Below are positions 8,541 to 17,981 of a stretch of DNA of 64,000 bases, in pieces. Position 1 is the first letter of the stretch. The number at the start of each line of letters is the position of its first letter. The notes beneath the pieces are model-generated. The model saw only the letters and a list, made by a program, of their open reading frames with translations. It had not been told where the DNA came from and ran no database searches. Source of the DNA: Klenkia marina (GTDB taxonomy: Bacteria > Actinomycetota > Actinomycetes > Mycobacteriales > Geodermatophilaceae); contig NZ_FMUH01000003.1 of assembly GCF_900101025.1 (NCBI RefSeq), positions 248,001 to 312,000 on the forward strand, in the 5' to 3' direction. The position numbers and the translations under genes are program-made.

Positions 8541-8876
8541 TCAGAGCGGCTGGCCGGCCAGCACCCGCCGGCTCACCCGCCGCTCGGCCCAGAAGGACAC
8601 GAAGGGGACGACGCCGGCCAGCAGCACCAGCGCGGTGCCCTTGGCGGTGAAGCGGGCCTTGAGCGCGAGGTCGAACGCGGCCAGCAGGTAGACGATGTAG
8701 AGGAAGCCGTGGACCGGCGACACGATCCTGGACACCTCGGGGACGTCGAAGCCGTACTTCAGCGGGATGGCCACGAAGACCAGCACCAGCAGCATCACGC
8801 CGACGGTGTAGGCCATGACCGTGTAGCGCTTGAGCGCGGTCGCCGTGCGCGAGGGCACGGTGGTGTCAGTTGCCAT
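8541..8876 (-). CDS. DUF3817 family small membrane protein
   Basis: A 111-residue protein with three predicted membrane helices and the DUF3817 pattern: RYTVMAYTVGVMLLVLVF, then SPVHGFLYIVYLLAAFDLALK, then a last helix around ALVLLAGVVPFVSFWAERR. The His in the central helix is a family hallmark. Function is not established. Homologues are often found near respiratory genes, and here it lies just beside ctaC on the opposite strand. Its ATG at 8876 overlaps the end of the upstream membrane-protein gene by 11 bases. Confidence 0.83.
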   Translation of the reverse strand: MATDTTVPSRTATALKRYTVMAYTVGVMLLVLVFVAIPLKYGFDVPEVSRIVSPVHGFLYIVYLLAAFDLALKARFTAKGTALVLLAGVVPFVSFWAERRVSRRVLAGQPL

Positions 8877-9225
8877 CTCGACCTCGCAGTGCCTTCTCGT
8901 TCAGCTCGGCCAGGTAGCGGTTGTAGGCCGCCAGCTCGGGGTCGCCGGTGGTGTCGATGCGCGGGCGCTGGTAGAGCACGACCTCGTTGCCCGGTTCGTC
9001 CTCGTCGGGGTCGCGGTTGAGCTCGACGCGGACCATCTTCGCGTAGAACCACAGGCCCATGAACCCGTACAGCGGCCACTGCAGGGCGTAGCTCCAGTTC
9101 ACCGCGCCGCCGCCGTCCTCGGCCTTGGACAGCTGCCAGTAGCCGAGGAAGAAGGTGGCCACGAACAACGCCGCCACCAGCAGGTGCAGCAGCACCCAGC
9201 GCAGGGTCAACAACCGGGGGAGCAC
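8866..9225 (-). CDS. Conserved actinobacterial membrane protein next to cta genes
   Basis: A 119-residue protein starting at GTG 9225 (VLPRLLTLRWVLLHL). It has one long hydrophobic helix, then GYWQLSKAEDGGGAVNWSYALQ, a second helix (WPLYGFMGLWFYAKM) and a charged cytosolic tail. Similar proteins are sometimes named glucitol operon activator, which I consider a misnomer because there is no DNA-binding domain. The WQL-K segment after the first helix recalls the start of SURF1 proteins, but the rest of SURF1 is missing. TACAGT at 9233-9238 (minus strand) gives a leaderless promoter. It is divergent from ctaC. Confidence 0.75.
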   Translation of the reverse strand: MLPRLLTLRWVLLHLLVAALFVATFFLGYWQLSKAEDGGGAVNWSYALQWPLYGFMGLWFYAKMVRVELNRDPDEDEPGNEVVLYQRPRIDTTGDPELAAYNRYLAELNEKALRGRDGN

Positions 9226-9388
9226 GTCCTCGACTGTAGCCGCCGGGGCCGACGCCCCCGGCGCTCCGGGAGGCAGGTCACAGCGCTCCCCGGGCTGCGA
9301 CGGGTGGCCCGGGACGGCGCGCCCCAGTGCCCGCGACACCCGGGCGGGCCGCCGTCCGGCCAGGGGTCGCCGTCCGGGTGCGGTCGGC

Positions 9389-9394
9389 TACGCT
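9389..9394 (+). promoter_or_regulatory. Candidate -10 box for ctaC-ctaF
   Basis: TACGCT lies in the 289-base region between the DUF-type membrane gene and ctaC. It would give a leader of about 115 bases ending in a strong AAGGAGG ribosome binding site before the GTG at 9515. No clear -35 partner is visible. Confidence 0.35.
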
Positions 9395-9514
9395 CGCCGT
9401 GACTGTGGTCGTGGTGGGCAGGACCTGTCGGGTCACCGAGAGACCCCCACCCGTCCGACACCGATCCGCACCGCGCAGCGCCCGCCGCGCGGAGGAACAA
9501 GGAGGCACCGAGCA

Positions 9515-10396
9515 GTGGCTCGACGGAGCAAGCTCGCGCGGGTCGCCGCGCTCGGCGTCCTGGCTGTGCTCAGCCTCTCCGGATGCGACCTGAACAACGA
9601 GTTCTGGCGCTTCGGCTGGCCCGAGGGCGTCACCGACCAGGCCGAGCAGATGCGTCACCTGTGGACCGGGTCGGTCATCGCCGCCCTGGTCGTGGGCATC
9701 GCGGTGTGGGGGCTGATCTTCTGGTCGATGGTGCGGCACCGCAAGCGTGGTGACGAGCTGCCGAAGCAGACCGCCTACAACCTGCCCCTGGAGATCGTCT
9801 ACACGATCATCCCGTTCGTCATGATCGCGGTGCTGTTCTTCTACACCGTGGTCGTGCAGAACCGCGTGCAGGAGCGCAGCGACAACCCCGACGTGACCAT
9901 CGCCGTCAACGCGTTCAAGTGGAACTGGCAGTTCGTCTACCCGGAGACCACCGAGTCCAACGGTGGCACCCCGGTCAGCACGACCGGGTCGAGCACCGAG
10001 ATCCCGATCCTGGTGGTCCCGGTCGACCAGACCATCCGCTTCGAGGTCGCCTCGGCCGACGTCATCCACTCCTTCTGGGTGCCTGAGTTCCTCTTCAAGC
10101 TCGACGTGATCCCCGGCAACGAGAACGGCCGCGACAACGTGTTCGAGGTGACCGTCCGCGAGGAGGGCGCCTTCGTGGGCCGCTGCGCCGAGCTCTGCGG
10201 CACCTACCACGCGAACATGAACTTCGAGGTCCGCGCGGTCTCCGGTGAGCAGTACGAGCAGTACCTGCAGGAGCGTGAGAACGGCCTGTCCACGCACGAC
10301 GCGCTCGAGAGCATCGGGCAGGACGGCACGGCGACCACCACCCAGCCGTTCGACCAGCTCACCGAGTCCCAGCGGCTCGACGCCGCCGGCAACTGA
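9515..10396 (+). CDS. ctaC: Cytochrome c oxidase subunit II
   Basis: Subunit II of the aa3 oxidase carries the CuA centre that receives electrons from the bcc complex. The 293-residue product starts at GTG 9515, chosen for the AAGGAGG site about 8 bases upstream. It is a lipoprotein: the lipobox LSGC places the lipidated Cys at residue 24. Two membrane helices follow. All CuA ligands are visible: His185 (VIHSFW), then Cys224, Cys228, His232 and Met235 in CAELCGTYHANM. The C-terminal tail is longer than the minimal domain. The catalytic subunit gene ctaD is not in this window. Confidence 0.96.
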   Translation: MARRSKLARVAALGVLAVLSLSGCDLNNEFWRFGWPEGVTDQAEQMRHLWTGSVIAALVVGIAVWGLIFWSMVRHRKRGDELPKQTAYNLPLEIVYTIIPFVMIAVLFFYTVVVQNRVQERSDNPDVTIAVNAFKWNWQFVYPETTESNGGTPVSTTGSSTEIPILVVPVDQTIRFEVASADVIHSFWVPEFLFKLDVIPGNENGRDNVFEVTVREEGAFVGRCAELCGTYHANMNFEVRAVSGEQYEQYLQERENGLSTHDALESIGQDGTATTTQPFDQLTESQRLDAAGN

Positions 10397-10435
10397 CGTG
10401 ACCCACCCCCAGAACCTGCAGCAGGAGGCCAGGCC

Positions 10436-10837
10436 GTGAAGGTCGAAGCGCTCGTCTTCAACGTGATCGCGCTGTTCTCGATCATCCTCGCGGTCGTCTA
10501 CGGCGTGTGGTCGCGAGAGCCCATCGGCACGACGGCGCTCGCGCTGTCCGCAGGCCTGCTGGGCCTCATCGGCGGGTTCTTCTGGTTCGTCTCGCGCCGC
10601 ATCGACTCGCGACCCGAGGACCTGAAGGACGCCGAGATCGCCGACGGTGCCGGCGAGCTGGGGTTCTTCCCGCCGGCCAGCTACTGGCCCTTCGGGCTGG
10701 CCCTGTCGGCCGCCCTCATGGGTCTGGCGCTCGCCTTCTTCTACCCCTGGTTGATCATCATGGCCGGCGCGGCCCTGCTGATCACGGTCGGCGGCCTGCT
10801 CTTCGAGTTCTACACGGGGCAGAACGCCCGCAGCTGA
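10436..10837 (+). CDS. ctaF: Cytochrome c oxidase subunit IV, actinobacterial type
   Basis: A 133-residue four-helix membrane subunit of the actinobacterial aa3 oxidase (CtaF family). It begins MKVEALVFNVIALFSIILAVVYG, has two helices before the polar loop SRRIDSRPEDLKDAEI, then two more helices, and ends FEFYTGQNARS. It follows ctaC by 39 bases with GTG as start and is presumably cotranscribed. A hairpin terminator lies just beyond the stop. Confidence 0.93.
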   Translation: MKVEALVFNVIALFSIILAVVYGVWSREPIGTTALALSAGLLGLIGGFFWFVSRRIDSRPEDLKDAEIADGAGELGFFPPASYWPFGLALSAALMGLALAFFYPWLIIMAGAALLITVGGLLFEFYTGQNARS

Positions 10838-10848
10838 TCCCGTTCCGC

Positions 10849-10888
10849 CCGCAGGGCCCCGTCCGCATCGTCGGCCGGGGCCCTGCGG
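10849..10888 (+). terminator. Terminator of ctaC-ctaF
   Basis: A 12-base-pair stem (10849-10860 with 10877-10888) around a 16-base loop begins 11 bases after the ctaF stop and is followed closely by TTCT. Confidence 0.65.
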
Positions 10889-10950
10889 CGTTCTCCGGCC
10901 CCGTGCGTCCGCGTCGTGCAGGCAGGCGTCGCGAGGGGGCCGCACGCAGC

Positions 10951-10992
10951 GCCGTGGGGGTTCGGGAGGCCCGCCTCTCGAACCCCCACGGC
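10951..10992. repeat. 42-base near-perfect inverted repeat
   Basis: Two 20-base arms (10951-10970 and 10973-10992) are complementary except for one position, which would be a G-U pair in RNA, and are separated by only two bases. It lies inside the non-coding gap, about 60 bases beyond the ctaF terminator. It may be a second terminator or a cruciform-forming element. Confidence 0.7.
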
Positions 10993-11264
10993 CCAGGGTG
11001 CAGCCCGTTCTGGGCCACGGAGCTACGCGCCCGCGGGCCTGCGCATGCACCCGACGCCGGGACGCCCACGACGGCCGCGGAGCTCAGCCGGCTCAGGAGA
11101 GGCCCCCGGCACGCTGCACTGGAGCGGTGCAGCGGCTGTCCTGGTCCGCCGGCGATCACCGGGTCGCTGTCGTGCGCTCCGCGCACGCGTCGCCCCGGAG
11201 ATCACCGGGGCGATGTCATCTGCGAGCTGATCGCGGTGGCGCTGTGCGCGCCGCTGACGGGGCA

Positions 11265-11322
11265 GGACCGCGTGGTGCTCGGTGACGGTGAGGACCGCGT
11301 GGTGTTCGGTGACGGGGAGGAC
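11265..11322. repeat. 27-base tandem duplication
   Basis: Copies at 11265-11291 and 11292-11318 differ at two positions. The first four bases of a third copy follow. Read on the plus strand it would encode a nine-residue repeat (EDRVVxGDG), but no gene around it is convincing. Confidence 0.75.
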
Positions 11323-11845
11323 TGCAAGGTGTCCGGGCCCGTCCGGTCTCGGCCTCGCGGCGGCAGGTGACGCCTCCGACGGGCATGGACTGCACGACGG
11401 TGCCCGGGGGCGCCCGCTGAGCCCGCGGCGGGCGGCTGCACTCCGTCGCTGGACCCGTGAAGGTCAGCGCGAGCAGCCTCGTTGCGGACCGTCGGGCTCG
11501 CACAGGCGTCCGAGGTTCTCGACGGCTCAGCTGCAGTCGCCGGCGGGCCGCAGCTGAGGGATGTCTGCCGGCGTCCAGCCATGCAGGCGGGCCGGCGCAG
11601 CCTCGTGGGAGGTGGGGACCGTCGGTGCGGGCCAGCACCGGCTCAGCATCCGTGGCGCAGGGACGAGCGGTGGTCCGGTGAGGCCGGCACCGACCCGGTC
11701 GAGGGGCACCAGCCCGCACCGCCGTGGACGACTTGACGGGAGCCGCTACGCCACCGGACGGGTGAGGACGAGCTGAAGTGTCGGCCCCCCGTCCCGGTTG
11801 CGTGGGCGCTGCAGCACGCCGACCGCAGGGGGACACGGGCGAACG

Positions 11846-11884
11846 ACAGCGGGCCCCCTCCCGGTGGGGGAGGGGGCCCGCTGT
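11846..11884 (-). terminator. Terminator of the ctaE-qcrCAB operon
   Basis: A perfect 17-base-pair stem (11846-11862 with 11868-11884) with a five-base loop sits 15 bases beyond the qcrB stop. Confidence 0.85.
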
Positions 11885-11899
11885 GCGGTGGTGCTGGTG

Positions 11900-13558
11900 T
11901 CAGTCGCGGGGGTCCTGCGGGCGACCGCCGTCGGACGGGCGACCGGAACCCACGTGCTCGTCGGACTCCGCAGCGGCGAGGCCACGAGGCTCGCGCCGGG
12001 ACTCCAGCTCGACGTCGGCGGGCGACTCGATGGGCTTGAAGAAGCCCTTGACCGCCCGTCGGGCACCGCCGACCTGGTTCATCCGCTTGGGCACCGGAGC
12101 GCCGCCGTAGGTCAGCTGACCGTGGCCGTGCTCGTCGACCGGGCCGAGGGGCTGGTGCACCTCGATGAACTCACCGCTCGGGAGGCGGCGGATGACACCG
12201 GTCTCGATGCCGTGCTCGAGCACCTCGCGGTCGTGGCGCTGGAGACCCAGGCAGATGCGGTAGGTCAGCATGTAGGCGATGGGCGGCAGGACCACCATGC
12301 CGATGCGTCCGACCCAGGTCATCGCGTTCAGGCTGATGTCGAACTTGTCGGCGATGAGGTCGTTGCCACCGGACATCCACAGCACGCCGTAGAAGGTCAG
12401 CGCCATGGCACCCACCGAGGTGCGCACCGGGACGTCGCGCGGACGCTGGAGCAGGTGGTGGGAGGCCGTGTCGCCGGTGAGCTTGCGCTCGATCTGCGGG
12501 TACAGGGCGAGGACGGTGAACATCGCACCGGCCACGACCACGGTCGGCCAGAACAGCGCCGGGATCGTGTAGTCGCCGGGGAGGTTGATGTCCCAGCCCG
12601 GCATGAGCCGGGTCGACCCGTCGAGGAAGCCGATGTACCAGTCGGGCTGGGAGCCGGCCGACACCTGCGCGGGGTTGTAGGGCCCCCACAGCCAGATCGG
12701 GTTGATCTGCACGAGACCGCCGAGGGCGGCGCACAGGCCGAACACGATGAAGAACAGTGCGGTGGCCTTGCCGGCGAAGGCCGGGAACAGGCGGTTGCCG
12801 ACCACGTTGTGCTCGGTGCGGCCCGGCCCGGGGAACTGGGTGTGCTTCTGCTTGATCAGCAGCAGCAGGTGCACCGCGATGAGGGCCAGGATGATCGCCG
12901 GCAGGATCAGCACGTGGACGATGTAGAAGCGTCCGATGATCGCGTCGCCGACGTAGTCGCCGTCGAACACCGCCCAGTGCGCCCAGGTGCCGATGACCGG
13001 GATGGACAGCAGGATCGCCGAGATGATCCGCAGGCCGGTGCCCGAGAGCAGGTCGTCGGGCATCGAGTAGCCGGTGACGCCCATGAGCAGCGCCAGCACC
13101 AGCAGGACGACGCCGATGCCCCAGTTCGTCTCACGCGGCTTGCGGAACGCGCCGGTGAAGAAGATGCGCAGCAGGTGCACGACGATTGAGGCCACGAACA
13201 GCAGCGCGGCCCAGTGGTGGATCTGCCGGATGAGCAGACCACCGCGGACGTCGAAGCTCAGCGCCAGCGTGGACTCGTACGCCTGGGACATCTCGACGCC
13301 GCGCAGCGGTGCGTAGAGCCCGTCGTACTCGACCTCGGCCATCGAGGCGTCGAAGAAGAACGTCAAGTAGGTGCCCGAGAGCAGCAGGATGACGAACGAG
13401 TAGAGCGCGATCTCCCCGAGCAGGAACGACCAGTGGTCGGGGAAGACCTTGTTGAGGGTCCGGCGCAGCGGGCCGGCCACGATCAGGCGCTCGTCGATCT
13501 CCGACGCAGCCTTGCTGACCTTGGCCGCCGGCTGGTTGGGCGCGACGGTAGTTGCCAT
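11900..13558 (-). CDS. qcrB: Cytochrome bc1 complex cytochrome b subunit
   Basis: QcrB is the menaquinol-oxidising di-haem b subunit of the actinobacterial bcc complex, which forms a supercomplex with the aa3 oxidase. The 552-residue product has the expected length with the long actinobacterial C-terminal extension. Visible landmarks are [16 protein letters not shown] near residue 40, haem-ligand His residues in the [20 protein letters not shown] segment, [11 protein letters not shown], and the [10 protein letters not shown] region at the quinol site. The start ATG overlaps the last base of the qcrA stop. The last gene of the ctaE-qcrC-qcrA-qcrB operon, it ends at a strong terminator. Confidence 0.96.
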   Translation of the reverse strand: MATTVAPNQPAAKVSKAASEIDERLIVAGPLRRTLNKVFPDHWSFLLGEIALYSFVILLLSGTYLTFFFDASMAEVEYDGLYAPLRGVEMSQAYESTLALSFDVRGGLLIRQIHHWAALLFVASIVVHLLRIFFTGAFRKPRETNWGIGVVLLVLALLMGVTGYSMPDDLLSGTGLRIISAILLSIPVIGTWAHWAVFDGDYVGDAIIGRFYIVHVLILPAIILALIAVHLLLLIKQKHTQFPGPGRTEHNVVGNRLFPAFAGKATALFFIVFGLCAALGGLVQINPIWLWGPYNPAQVSAGSQPDWYIGFLDGSTRLMPGWDINLPGDYTIPALFWPTVVVAGAMFTVLALYPQIERKLTGDTASHHLLQRPRDVPVRTSVGAMALTFYGVLWMSGGNDLIADKFDISLNAMTWVGRIGMVVLPPIAYMLTYRICLGLQRHDREVLEHGIETGVIRRLPSGEFIEVHQPLGPVDEHGHGQLTYGGAPVPKRMNQVGGARRAVKGFFKPIESPADVELESRREPRGLAAAESDEHVGSGRPSDGGRPQDPRD

Positions 13559-14664
13559 CAGATCCGCTCTCGGTTCCAGTAGGTGGGGCCGACTGCCTCA
13601 ATGTAGTCGCTCCGGGCGACGAAGTACCCCTCGTCATCCAGCGTAATCGGCAGTTCCGGCAGCGAGCGGCTGGCCGGACCGAAGACCGGCTTGGCGCCCT
13701 GGGTCACGTCGAACTGCGACTGGTGGCACGGGCACAGGATGCGGCTGGTCTCCTGCTCGTACAGGGAGACCGGGCAGCCGGCGTGCGTGCAGATCTTCGA
13801 GTACGCGACGTAGTCGCCGTAGCCGAAGTCGGCCTGGCCCTCGCGGGGCTCGAGGACGGCCATCTGCTCGGGACGCAGCCGGATGAGCATCGTGGCGGCG
13901 TCCGCGGCACGGTTGCCGCCCGGGACGGCCGGGAAGACGGTCTCGAGCGAGCCGGGCTCCTGGTCGCCGGGGCGGATCGGCGAGCCGTCGTCGCGGACCA
14001 GGCGCACGCCCTCGGCCCACTCGGTGGTGCCCAGCGGGTTGCCCTTGTTCGGGTTCTTGATGAGACCACCCAAAGGGGCGATCAGCATCAGGCCCATGGC
14101 GCCACCGGCGAAGCCGAGCGAGCGGCCGATCATCTTGCGCCGCGGGAAGCCCGTCTTGTCCAGCCCGCCCATCAGGGTGGCGGCGGTGGTGGTGCGGTCG
14201 AAGTGGGAGCCGTCGTGCTTGTCCTGCACCGCGGTCTCGTGGGGGAGCAGCTTCTTGACGAAGAGCACGAGGCCCACGCCGATGAAGATGAGCGCGCCAC
14301 CCATGGTCAGGCCGAGGGCCGGGGTGTACAGGGCGCTCCACCCGTTGTCCTCCGACGCCCACTGCCAGCTGGGCAGGAACCAGCCCGAGCCGGCGTAGAC
14401 GACGAAGAAGGCGATGCCGAACAAGCCGGCGATGCCGAACGCGCCGGCGACCTGGCGGGAGGCCTGCTTCTCGAGCGCCGAGCCGGGAGCCGGCGGCGGG
14501 TCGACGTGCAGGACCTCGACGCCGTCGTAGCGCGCACCGAGGCGGTTGAGCTCCTCGCGGTCCATGCCGGCGAGCTGCTCGGGGGTGTAGTCGTCGTCCG
14601 GACCGCCGTGCAGCGGGCCCGGCTCGTCCGCGGGGCCGGAACCGGCCCGGTCGTGCGTGCTCAC
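13558..14664 (-). CDS. qcrA: Cytochrome bc1 complex Rieske iron-sulfur subunit
   Basis: QcrA carries the 2Fe-2S cluster that takes electrons from menaquinol to the di-haem cytochrome QcrC. The 368-residue actinobacterial form has a polar N-terminus, three membrane helices and the C-terminal Rieske domain. Cluster ligands are Cys292 and His294 (CTHAGC) and Cys311 and His314 (CPCHQSQF); Cys297 and Cys313 are placed for the usual disulfide. It overlaps the qcrC stop by four bases and abuts qcrB, consistent with one transcript and translational coupling. Confidence 0.96.
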   Translation of the reverse strand: MSTHDRAGSGPADEPGPLHGGPDDDYTPEQLAGMDREELNRLGARYDGVEVLHVDPPPAPGSALEKQASRQVAGAFGIAGLFGIAFFVVYAGSGWFLPSWQWASEDNGWSALYTPALGLTMGGALIFIGVGLVLFVKKLLPHETAVQDKHDGSHFDRTTTAATLMGGLDKTGFPRRKMIGRSLGFAGGAMGLMLIAPLGGLIKNPNKGNPLGTTEWAEGVRLVRDDGSPIRPGDQEPGSLETVFPAVPGGNRAADAATMLIRLRPEQMAVLEPREGQADFGYGDYVAYSKICTHAGCPVSLYEQETSRILCPCHQSQFDVTQGAKPVFGPASRSLPELPITLDDEGYFVARSDYIEAVGPTYWNRERI

Positions 14665-15548
14665 GCCTTCGTCCCCATCCAGAAGATCCCGAACAGCAGG
14701 GCGCCGATGCCGACGACCCAGATCACCAGACCCTCGGAGACGGGGCCGGCGCGGCCGATGCCGGCACCGCCCGGGTCGGCCTGCTCCTTGAGGGTCTGCA
14801 CGTAGTCGATGATCGACCGCTTCTCCTCGGGGGTCAGCTGGTTGTCACCGAAGACCGGCATGTTCTCCGGTCCGGTCAGCATCGCCGCGTAGATCTCGAG
14901 GTCGTTCGCGTCGGCCAGGCTCGGGGCGGCCTTGCCCGAGGACAGCGCACCGCCCTCGCCGACGAAGTTGTGGCAGGAGGCGCAGTTGAGCCGGAACAGC
15001 TCGCCACCCTCGGCCAGGTCACCGTCGCGCAGGTCGCCCGACGGGAGCGTCGGGCCGCCGCCGTTGGCCTGGATGTAGGCCATCAGCTGCTCGATCTCGG
15101 CGTCGCTGAACACCGGGGGCTTGCGGGCCGCGTCGGCCTCCTGGCGCACCAGCGGCATGCGGCCGGTGTGCACCTGGAAGTAGACCGACGCCTCGCCGAC
15201 GCCGATCAGGGACGGGCCGCGGTCGGCCACGCCCTGCAGGTTGCTGCCGTGGCAGCTGATGCAGCTGCGCTCGTAGAGAGCCTGGCCGGCGGCCTCGGCC
15301 GAGGACTGCCCGGAGGCGGCGTCGTCGGCGGCGTTGGCAGGCGCGATGGCCGAGTAGCCGACACCGGTGAGGACCAGGGCGGCCATGAGGCCGGCGACGT
15401 TGGCCATGCGGCGCTGCTGCTTCGAGCGGCGACGGGCACGGGCGGCGCTGGCCGGCGTACCGGCCCGGCGGGAGCCGAAGCGGGCGCGCATGCCCGCCCA
15501 GCGACCGTCGGTGGCCGGGGCGTCGGAGGAGGGGTTCGTGGTGGACAC
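14661..15548 (-). CDS. qcrC: Cytochrome bc1 complex di-haem cytochrome c subunit
   Basis: QcrC wires the Rieske protein directly to the CuA centre of the oxidase, replacing a soluble cytochrome c. The 295-residue product has a basic N-terminus, a signal or anchor helix around [23 protein letters not shown], two class I cytochrome c domains each with CxxCH (SCISCH and NCASCH) and distal Met candidates (GRMPLV, ENMPVF), and a C-terminal membrane helix. It lies seven bases after ctaE and overlaps qcrA. Confidence 0.96.
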   Translation of the reverse strand: MSTTNPSSDAPATDGRWAGMRARFGSRRAGTPASAARARRRSKQQRRMANVAGLMAALVLTGVGYSAIAPANAADDAASGQSSAEAAGQALYERSCISCHGSNLQGVADRGPSLIGVGEASVYFQVHTGRMPLVRQEADAARKPPVFSDAEIEQLMAYIQANGGGPTLPSGDLRDGDLAEGGELFRLNCASCHNFVGEGGALSSGKAAPSLADANDLEIYAAMLTGPENMPVFGDNQLTPEEKRSIIDYVQTLKEQADPGGAGIGRAGPVSEGLVIWVVGIGALLFGIFWMGTKA

Positions 15549-15555
15549 CGGTTCC

Positions 15556-16170
15556 CTAGCGGATCAGGTAGATCGTGGCGAAGAGCCCGACCCACACGAC
15601 GTCGACGAAGTGCCAGTAGTAGGAGACCACGATCGCCGAGGTCGCCTGCGCCGGCGTGAAACGGCCCATGGTGGACCGCATGAGCACGAACACGAAGGCC
15701 ACGAGGCCACCGATGACGTGCAGGCCGTGGAAGCCGGTGGTCAGGTAGAAGACCGACCCGTAGGTGGAGGACGAGATCGTGGTCGCGTGCTCGGTGACCA
15801 GGACCCGGTACTCGTTGGCCTGACCCAGCACGAAGACCAGGCCCATCACGAAGGTGATCGTGAACCAGCGGCGCAGGCCGTAGACGTTGCCCTGCTCGGC
15901 GGCGAACACGCCGAGCTGACAGGTGACCGACGACGCCACCAGCACCGTGGTGAAGAAGACGGCGTACGGCAGGTCGAGCTCGGTGGGCGGCGGGGGCCAG
16001 GGCTCCCCGGCGCGCGCACGAGCGGTGAAGTACATGGCGAACAGGCCGGCGAAGAACATCAGCTCGCTGGCGAGCCAGATGATCGTGCCGACGCTGACCA
16101 TGTTCGGTCGGGTCAGGGAGTGCACCCGCGAGGTGTCGAAGGTGCTGCTCGCCACGGGGGCCGTTGTCAC
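15556..16170 (-). CDS. ctaE: Cytochrome c oxidase subunit III
   Basis: Subunit III of the aa3 oxidase, 204 residues with five predicted membrane helices, the first gene of the ctaE-qcrCAB operon. Family marks include [30 protein letters not shown] and the C-terminal [17 protein letters not shown] 16170 is chosen as start because it gives the conserved N-terminus ([15 protein letters not shown]) without a long non-homologous extension. A CATGAT box six bases upstream may be a leaderless -10, but it is weak. Confidence 0.95.
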   Translation of the reverse strand: MTTAPVASSTFDTSRVHSLTRPNMVSVGTIIWLASELMFFAGLFAMYFTARARAGEPWPPPPTELDLPYAVFFTTVLVASSVTCQLGVFAAEQGNVYGLRRWFTITFVMGLVFVLGQANEYRVLVTEHATTISSSTYGSVFYLTTGFHGLHVIGGLVAFVFVLMRSTMGRFTPAQATSAIVVSYYWHFVDVVWVGLFATIYLIR

Positions 16171-16496
16171 AGCGTCATCATGGCATCGCGCCAGCGGGGG
16201 GACGAGTGCGGGTGCGACGGCGTGGCGAACCCGTGCGGGAGCCGGGAACCCCGGACCTCCGGATACCCCCGGGTGGCGCGGCAACCACGGCGCGTGACGG
16301 CGCCGGGTACCCCGGACGCAGGGTCCACCACCCGGACGGGGGGACGTCCCGGTGACCCGTGCCGTGACCTCCCCGTGACCTCCCCGTGGCGTCGTGACGA
16401 CGGCTGGGGGCGTCCCGACCCGGGAGCCCCTTCGTCCTGCCGGGCTCGGTGCGACGCGCCGACCGCCGGTGCGCCCGGGGCACTAGGGTCGCCCCC
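16171..16496. other. Divergent 326-base intergenic region, ctaE / pseudo-receiver gene
   Basis: No gene is seen here. The region should hold the promoter of the ctaE-qcrCAB operon on the minus strand and does hold a TAGGGT box for the plus-strand gene at 16497. An 11-base unit (GTGACCTCCCC) is tandemly repeated at 16364-16374 and 16375-16385, with a third partial copy. I see no obvious regulator site. Confidence 0.55.
16484..16489 (+). promoter_or_regulatory. -10 box of the pseudo-receiver/trpD operon (leaderless)
   Basis: TAGGGT ends seven bases before the GTG at 16497. Confidence 0.5.
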
Positions 16497-16940
16497 GTGA
16501 GCAGCGCAGCCGCACCCTCCGGGACCGGTCCGCAGACGGTGGTCGTCTTCAGCCACCGCGCCGAGGTCCGCGACGCCGTCCGCACCGCCGTCGGGTCCTC
16601 CCCGGCCGGGGACGTCGGGCCGGTGCGCTGGGTCGAGTGCTCGAGCGGTGCGGAGGTGGTCGCCGCGGTCGACGCCGGCGGGGTGGACCTCTGCGTCCTC
16701 GACGGCGAGGCCCAGCCCACCGGCGGCATGGGCATCGCCCGCCAGCTCAAGCACGAGGTGGCCGACTGCCCGCCGGTGCTCGTCCTCATCGCGCGGCAGG
16801 CCGACCGGTGGCTGGCCCACTGGTCGATGGCCGAGGCCACCCTCACCCACCCGGTCGACCCGCTGGTCGCCCCCGGGGTGGTCGCGGAGCTGCTGCGCGC
16901 CCGCGCCGCACGCCCGGTCGTGCCCGGCCGCGTCGGATGA
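16497..16940 (+). CDS. Receiver-like protein lacking key phosphorylation residues
   Basis: A 147-residue protein with the alpha/beta rhythm of a response-regulator receiver domain and no output domain. [14 protein letters not shown] stands where strand 1 carries the acidic pair, which is absent. [21 protein letters not shown] resembles strand 3 with its Asp and the following loop. THPVDPL replaces the conserved Lys-Pro after strand 5. It is therefore probably a pseudo-receiver acting by protein contact rather than phosphorylation. The trpD start codon overlaps its stop (ATGA), so the two are translationally coupled. The family assignment is by fold pattern and moderately secure. Confidence 0.7.
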   Translation: MSSAAAPSGTGPQTVVVFSHRAEVRDAVRTAVGSSPAGDVGPVRWVECSSGAEVVAAVDAGGVDLCVLDGEAQPTGGMGIARQLKHEVADCPPVLVLIARQADRWLAHWSMAEATLTHPVDPLVAPGVVAELLRARAARPVVPGRVG

Positions 16941-17980
16941 CGGCCTCCACCCCCACCTGGTCGGGTCTGCTGTCCCGGCTGGTCGCCCGGCACGACCTCG
17001 ACGAGGCCGAGACCGCCTGGGCGATGCGCGAGATCATGGCCGGGGCCGCGACGCCCGCCCAGGTCGCCGGGTTCGCCGTCGCGCTGCGCGCCAAGGGCGA
17101 AGCGCCCGCCGAGGTGGCCGGCATGGCCGCCACCATGGTCGAGCGGGCTACGCCGGTGAGCCTGCCGATCGAGTGCGTGGACATCGTCGGCACCGGCGGG
17201 GACGGCGCGCACACGGTGAACATCTCCACCATGGCCGCGGTCGTGACCGCCGCCGCCGGGGTGCCCGTGGCCAAGCACGGCAGCCGGGCGGCGTCGTCGT
17301 CGTCGGGGTCGGCGGACGTGCTCGAGGCGCTGGGCGTGGTCATCGACCTGACGGCGGACGGGGTGGTGCGCTGCGTCACCGAGGCCGGCATCGGCTTCTT
17401 CTTCGCCCCGGCGTTCCACCCGGGCATGCGGCACGTCGCCGGGCCGCGCCGGGAGATGGGCATCGGCACGGTCTTCAACTTCCTGGGTCCGCTGAGCAAC
17501 CCCGCCCGGCCGGCGGCCTCGGCGATCGGCTGCGCCGACGCCCGGATGGCGCCGGTGCTGGCCGCCGTGCTGGCCCGCCGGGGTCACCGTGCCCTGGTGT
17601 TCCGCGGCGACGACGGTCTCGACGAGCTCACGACCGCCACCACCTCGGCGGTGTGGGTGGTGCGCGACGGCGAGGTCGTGCCCGACCGGGTGGACCCGTC
17701 GGTGCTGGGCCTGCCGGTGCCCCCGGACGGTGCGCTGCGCGGCGGCGACGCCCGGGCGAACGCCGAGGTGGTGCGACGTCTGGTCGGCGGCGAGACCGGG
17801 CCGGTCCGCGACGCCGTGCTGCTCAACGCCGCGGCTGCGCTGACCGCCTTCGACCAGCACGGTGGCCGCCTGCACGACCAGCTCGCGGCCGGGCTGGAGC
17901 GGGCCGCCGCCGCCGTCGACGACGGGCGTGCGGCAGCGCTGCTCGAGCGGTGGGCGGCGGTCAGCCAGCAGGTGACGTGA
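16937..17980 (+). CDS. trpD: Anthranilate phosphoribosyltransferase
   Basis: TrpD joins anthranilate to phosphoribosyl pyrophosphate in the second step of tryptophan synthesis. The 347-residue product has the glycine-rich motif [14 protein letters not shown] near residue 90, the [13 protein letters not shown] stretch, the anthranilate/PRPP region [12 protein letters not shown] and a C-terminal segment of normal length. The start overlaps the upstream stop. The rest of the trp pathway is absent. trpD beside the bcc/aa3 genes is a known actinobacterial placement (Rv2192c in M. tuberculosis). A hairpin follows. Confidence 0.95.
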   Translation: MTASTPTWSGLLSRLVARHDLDEAETAWAMREIMAGAATPAQVAGFAVALRAKGEAPAEVAGMAATMVERATPVSLPIECVDIVGTGGDGAHTVNISTMAAVVTAAAGVPVAKHGSRAASSSSGSADVLEALGVVIDLTADGVVRCVTEAGIGFFFAPAFHPGMRHVAGPRREMGIGTVFNFLGPLSNPARPAASAIGCADARMAPVLAAVLARRGHRALVFRGDDGLDELTTATTSAVWVVRDGEVVPDRVDPSVLGLPVPPDGALRGGDARANAEVVRRLVGGETGPVRDAVLLNAAAALTAFDQHGGRLHDQLAAGLERAAAAVDDGRAAALLERWAAVSQQVT

Positions 17981-17981
17981 T

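Larger units (their letters stand above)
10838..11899. other. Non-coding gap of 1.06 kb between convergent respiratory operons
   Basis: I see no credible gene here. Open frames on both strands have low-complexity Arg, Pro and Ala compositions and no family resemblance. The gap holds the ctaF terminator, a 42-base near-perfect palindrome at 10951-10992, a 27-base tandem duplication at 11265-11322 and the qcrB terminator at 11846-11884. Phrases such as ATCACCGGG also recur near 11155 and 11200. It may be the decayed remains of one or more genes. Confidence 0.6.

Noticed and set aside
11265-11322. Tandem 27-base repeat as a possible CRISPR array
   Set aside because: The copies are directly adjacent with no spacers, there are only two, and no cas genes are nearby.
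10507-11370. Open frame of 287 codons from ctaF into the gap
   Set aside because: Its first part is ctaF in another frame, and the remainder is low-complexity. The tandem repeat makes it look protein-like, but no start or ribosome site supports it.
16364-16385. Tandem GTGACCTCCCC units as an operator for ctaE
   Set aside because: Only two full copies in a short, low-complexity context. It is far from the ctaE start and has no symmetry.
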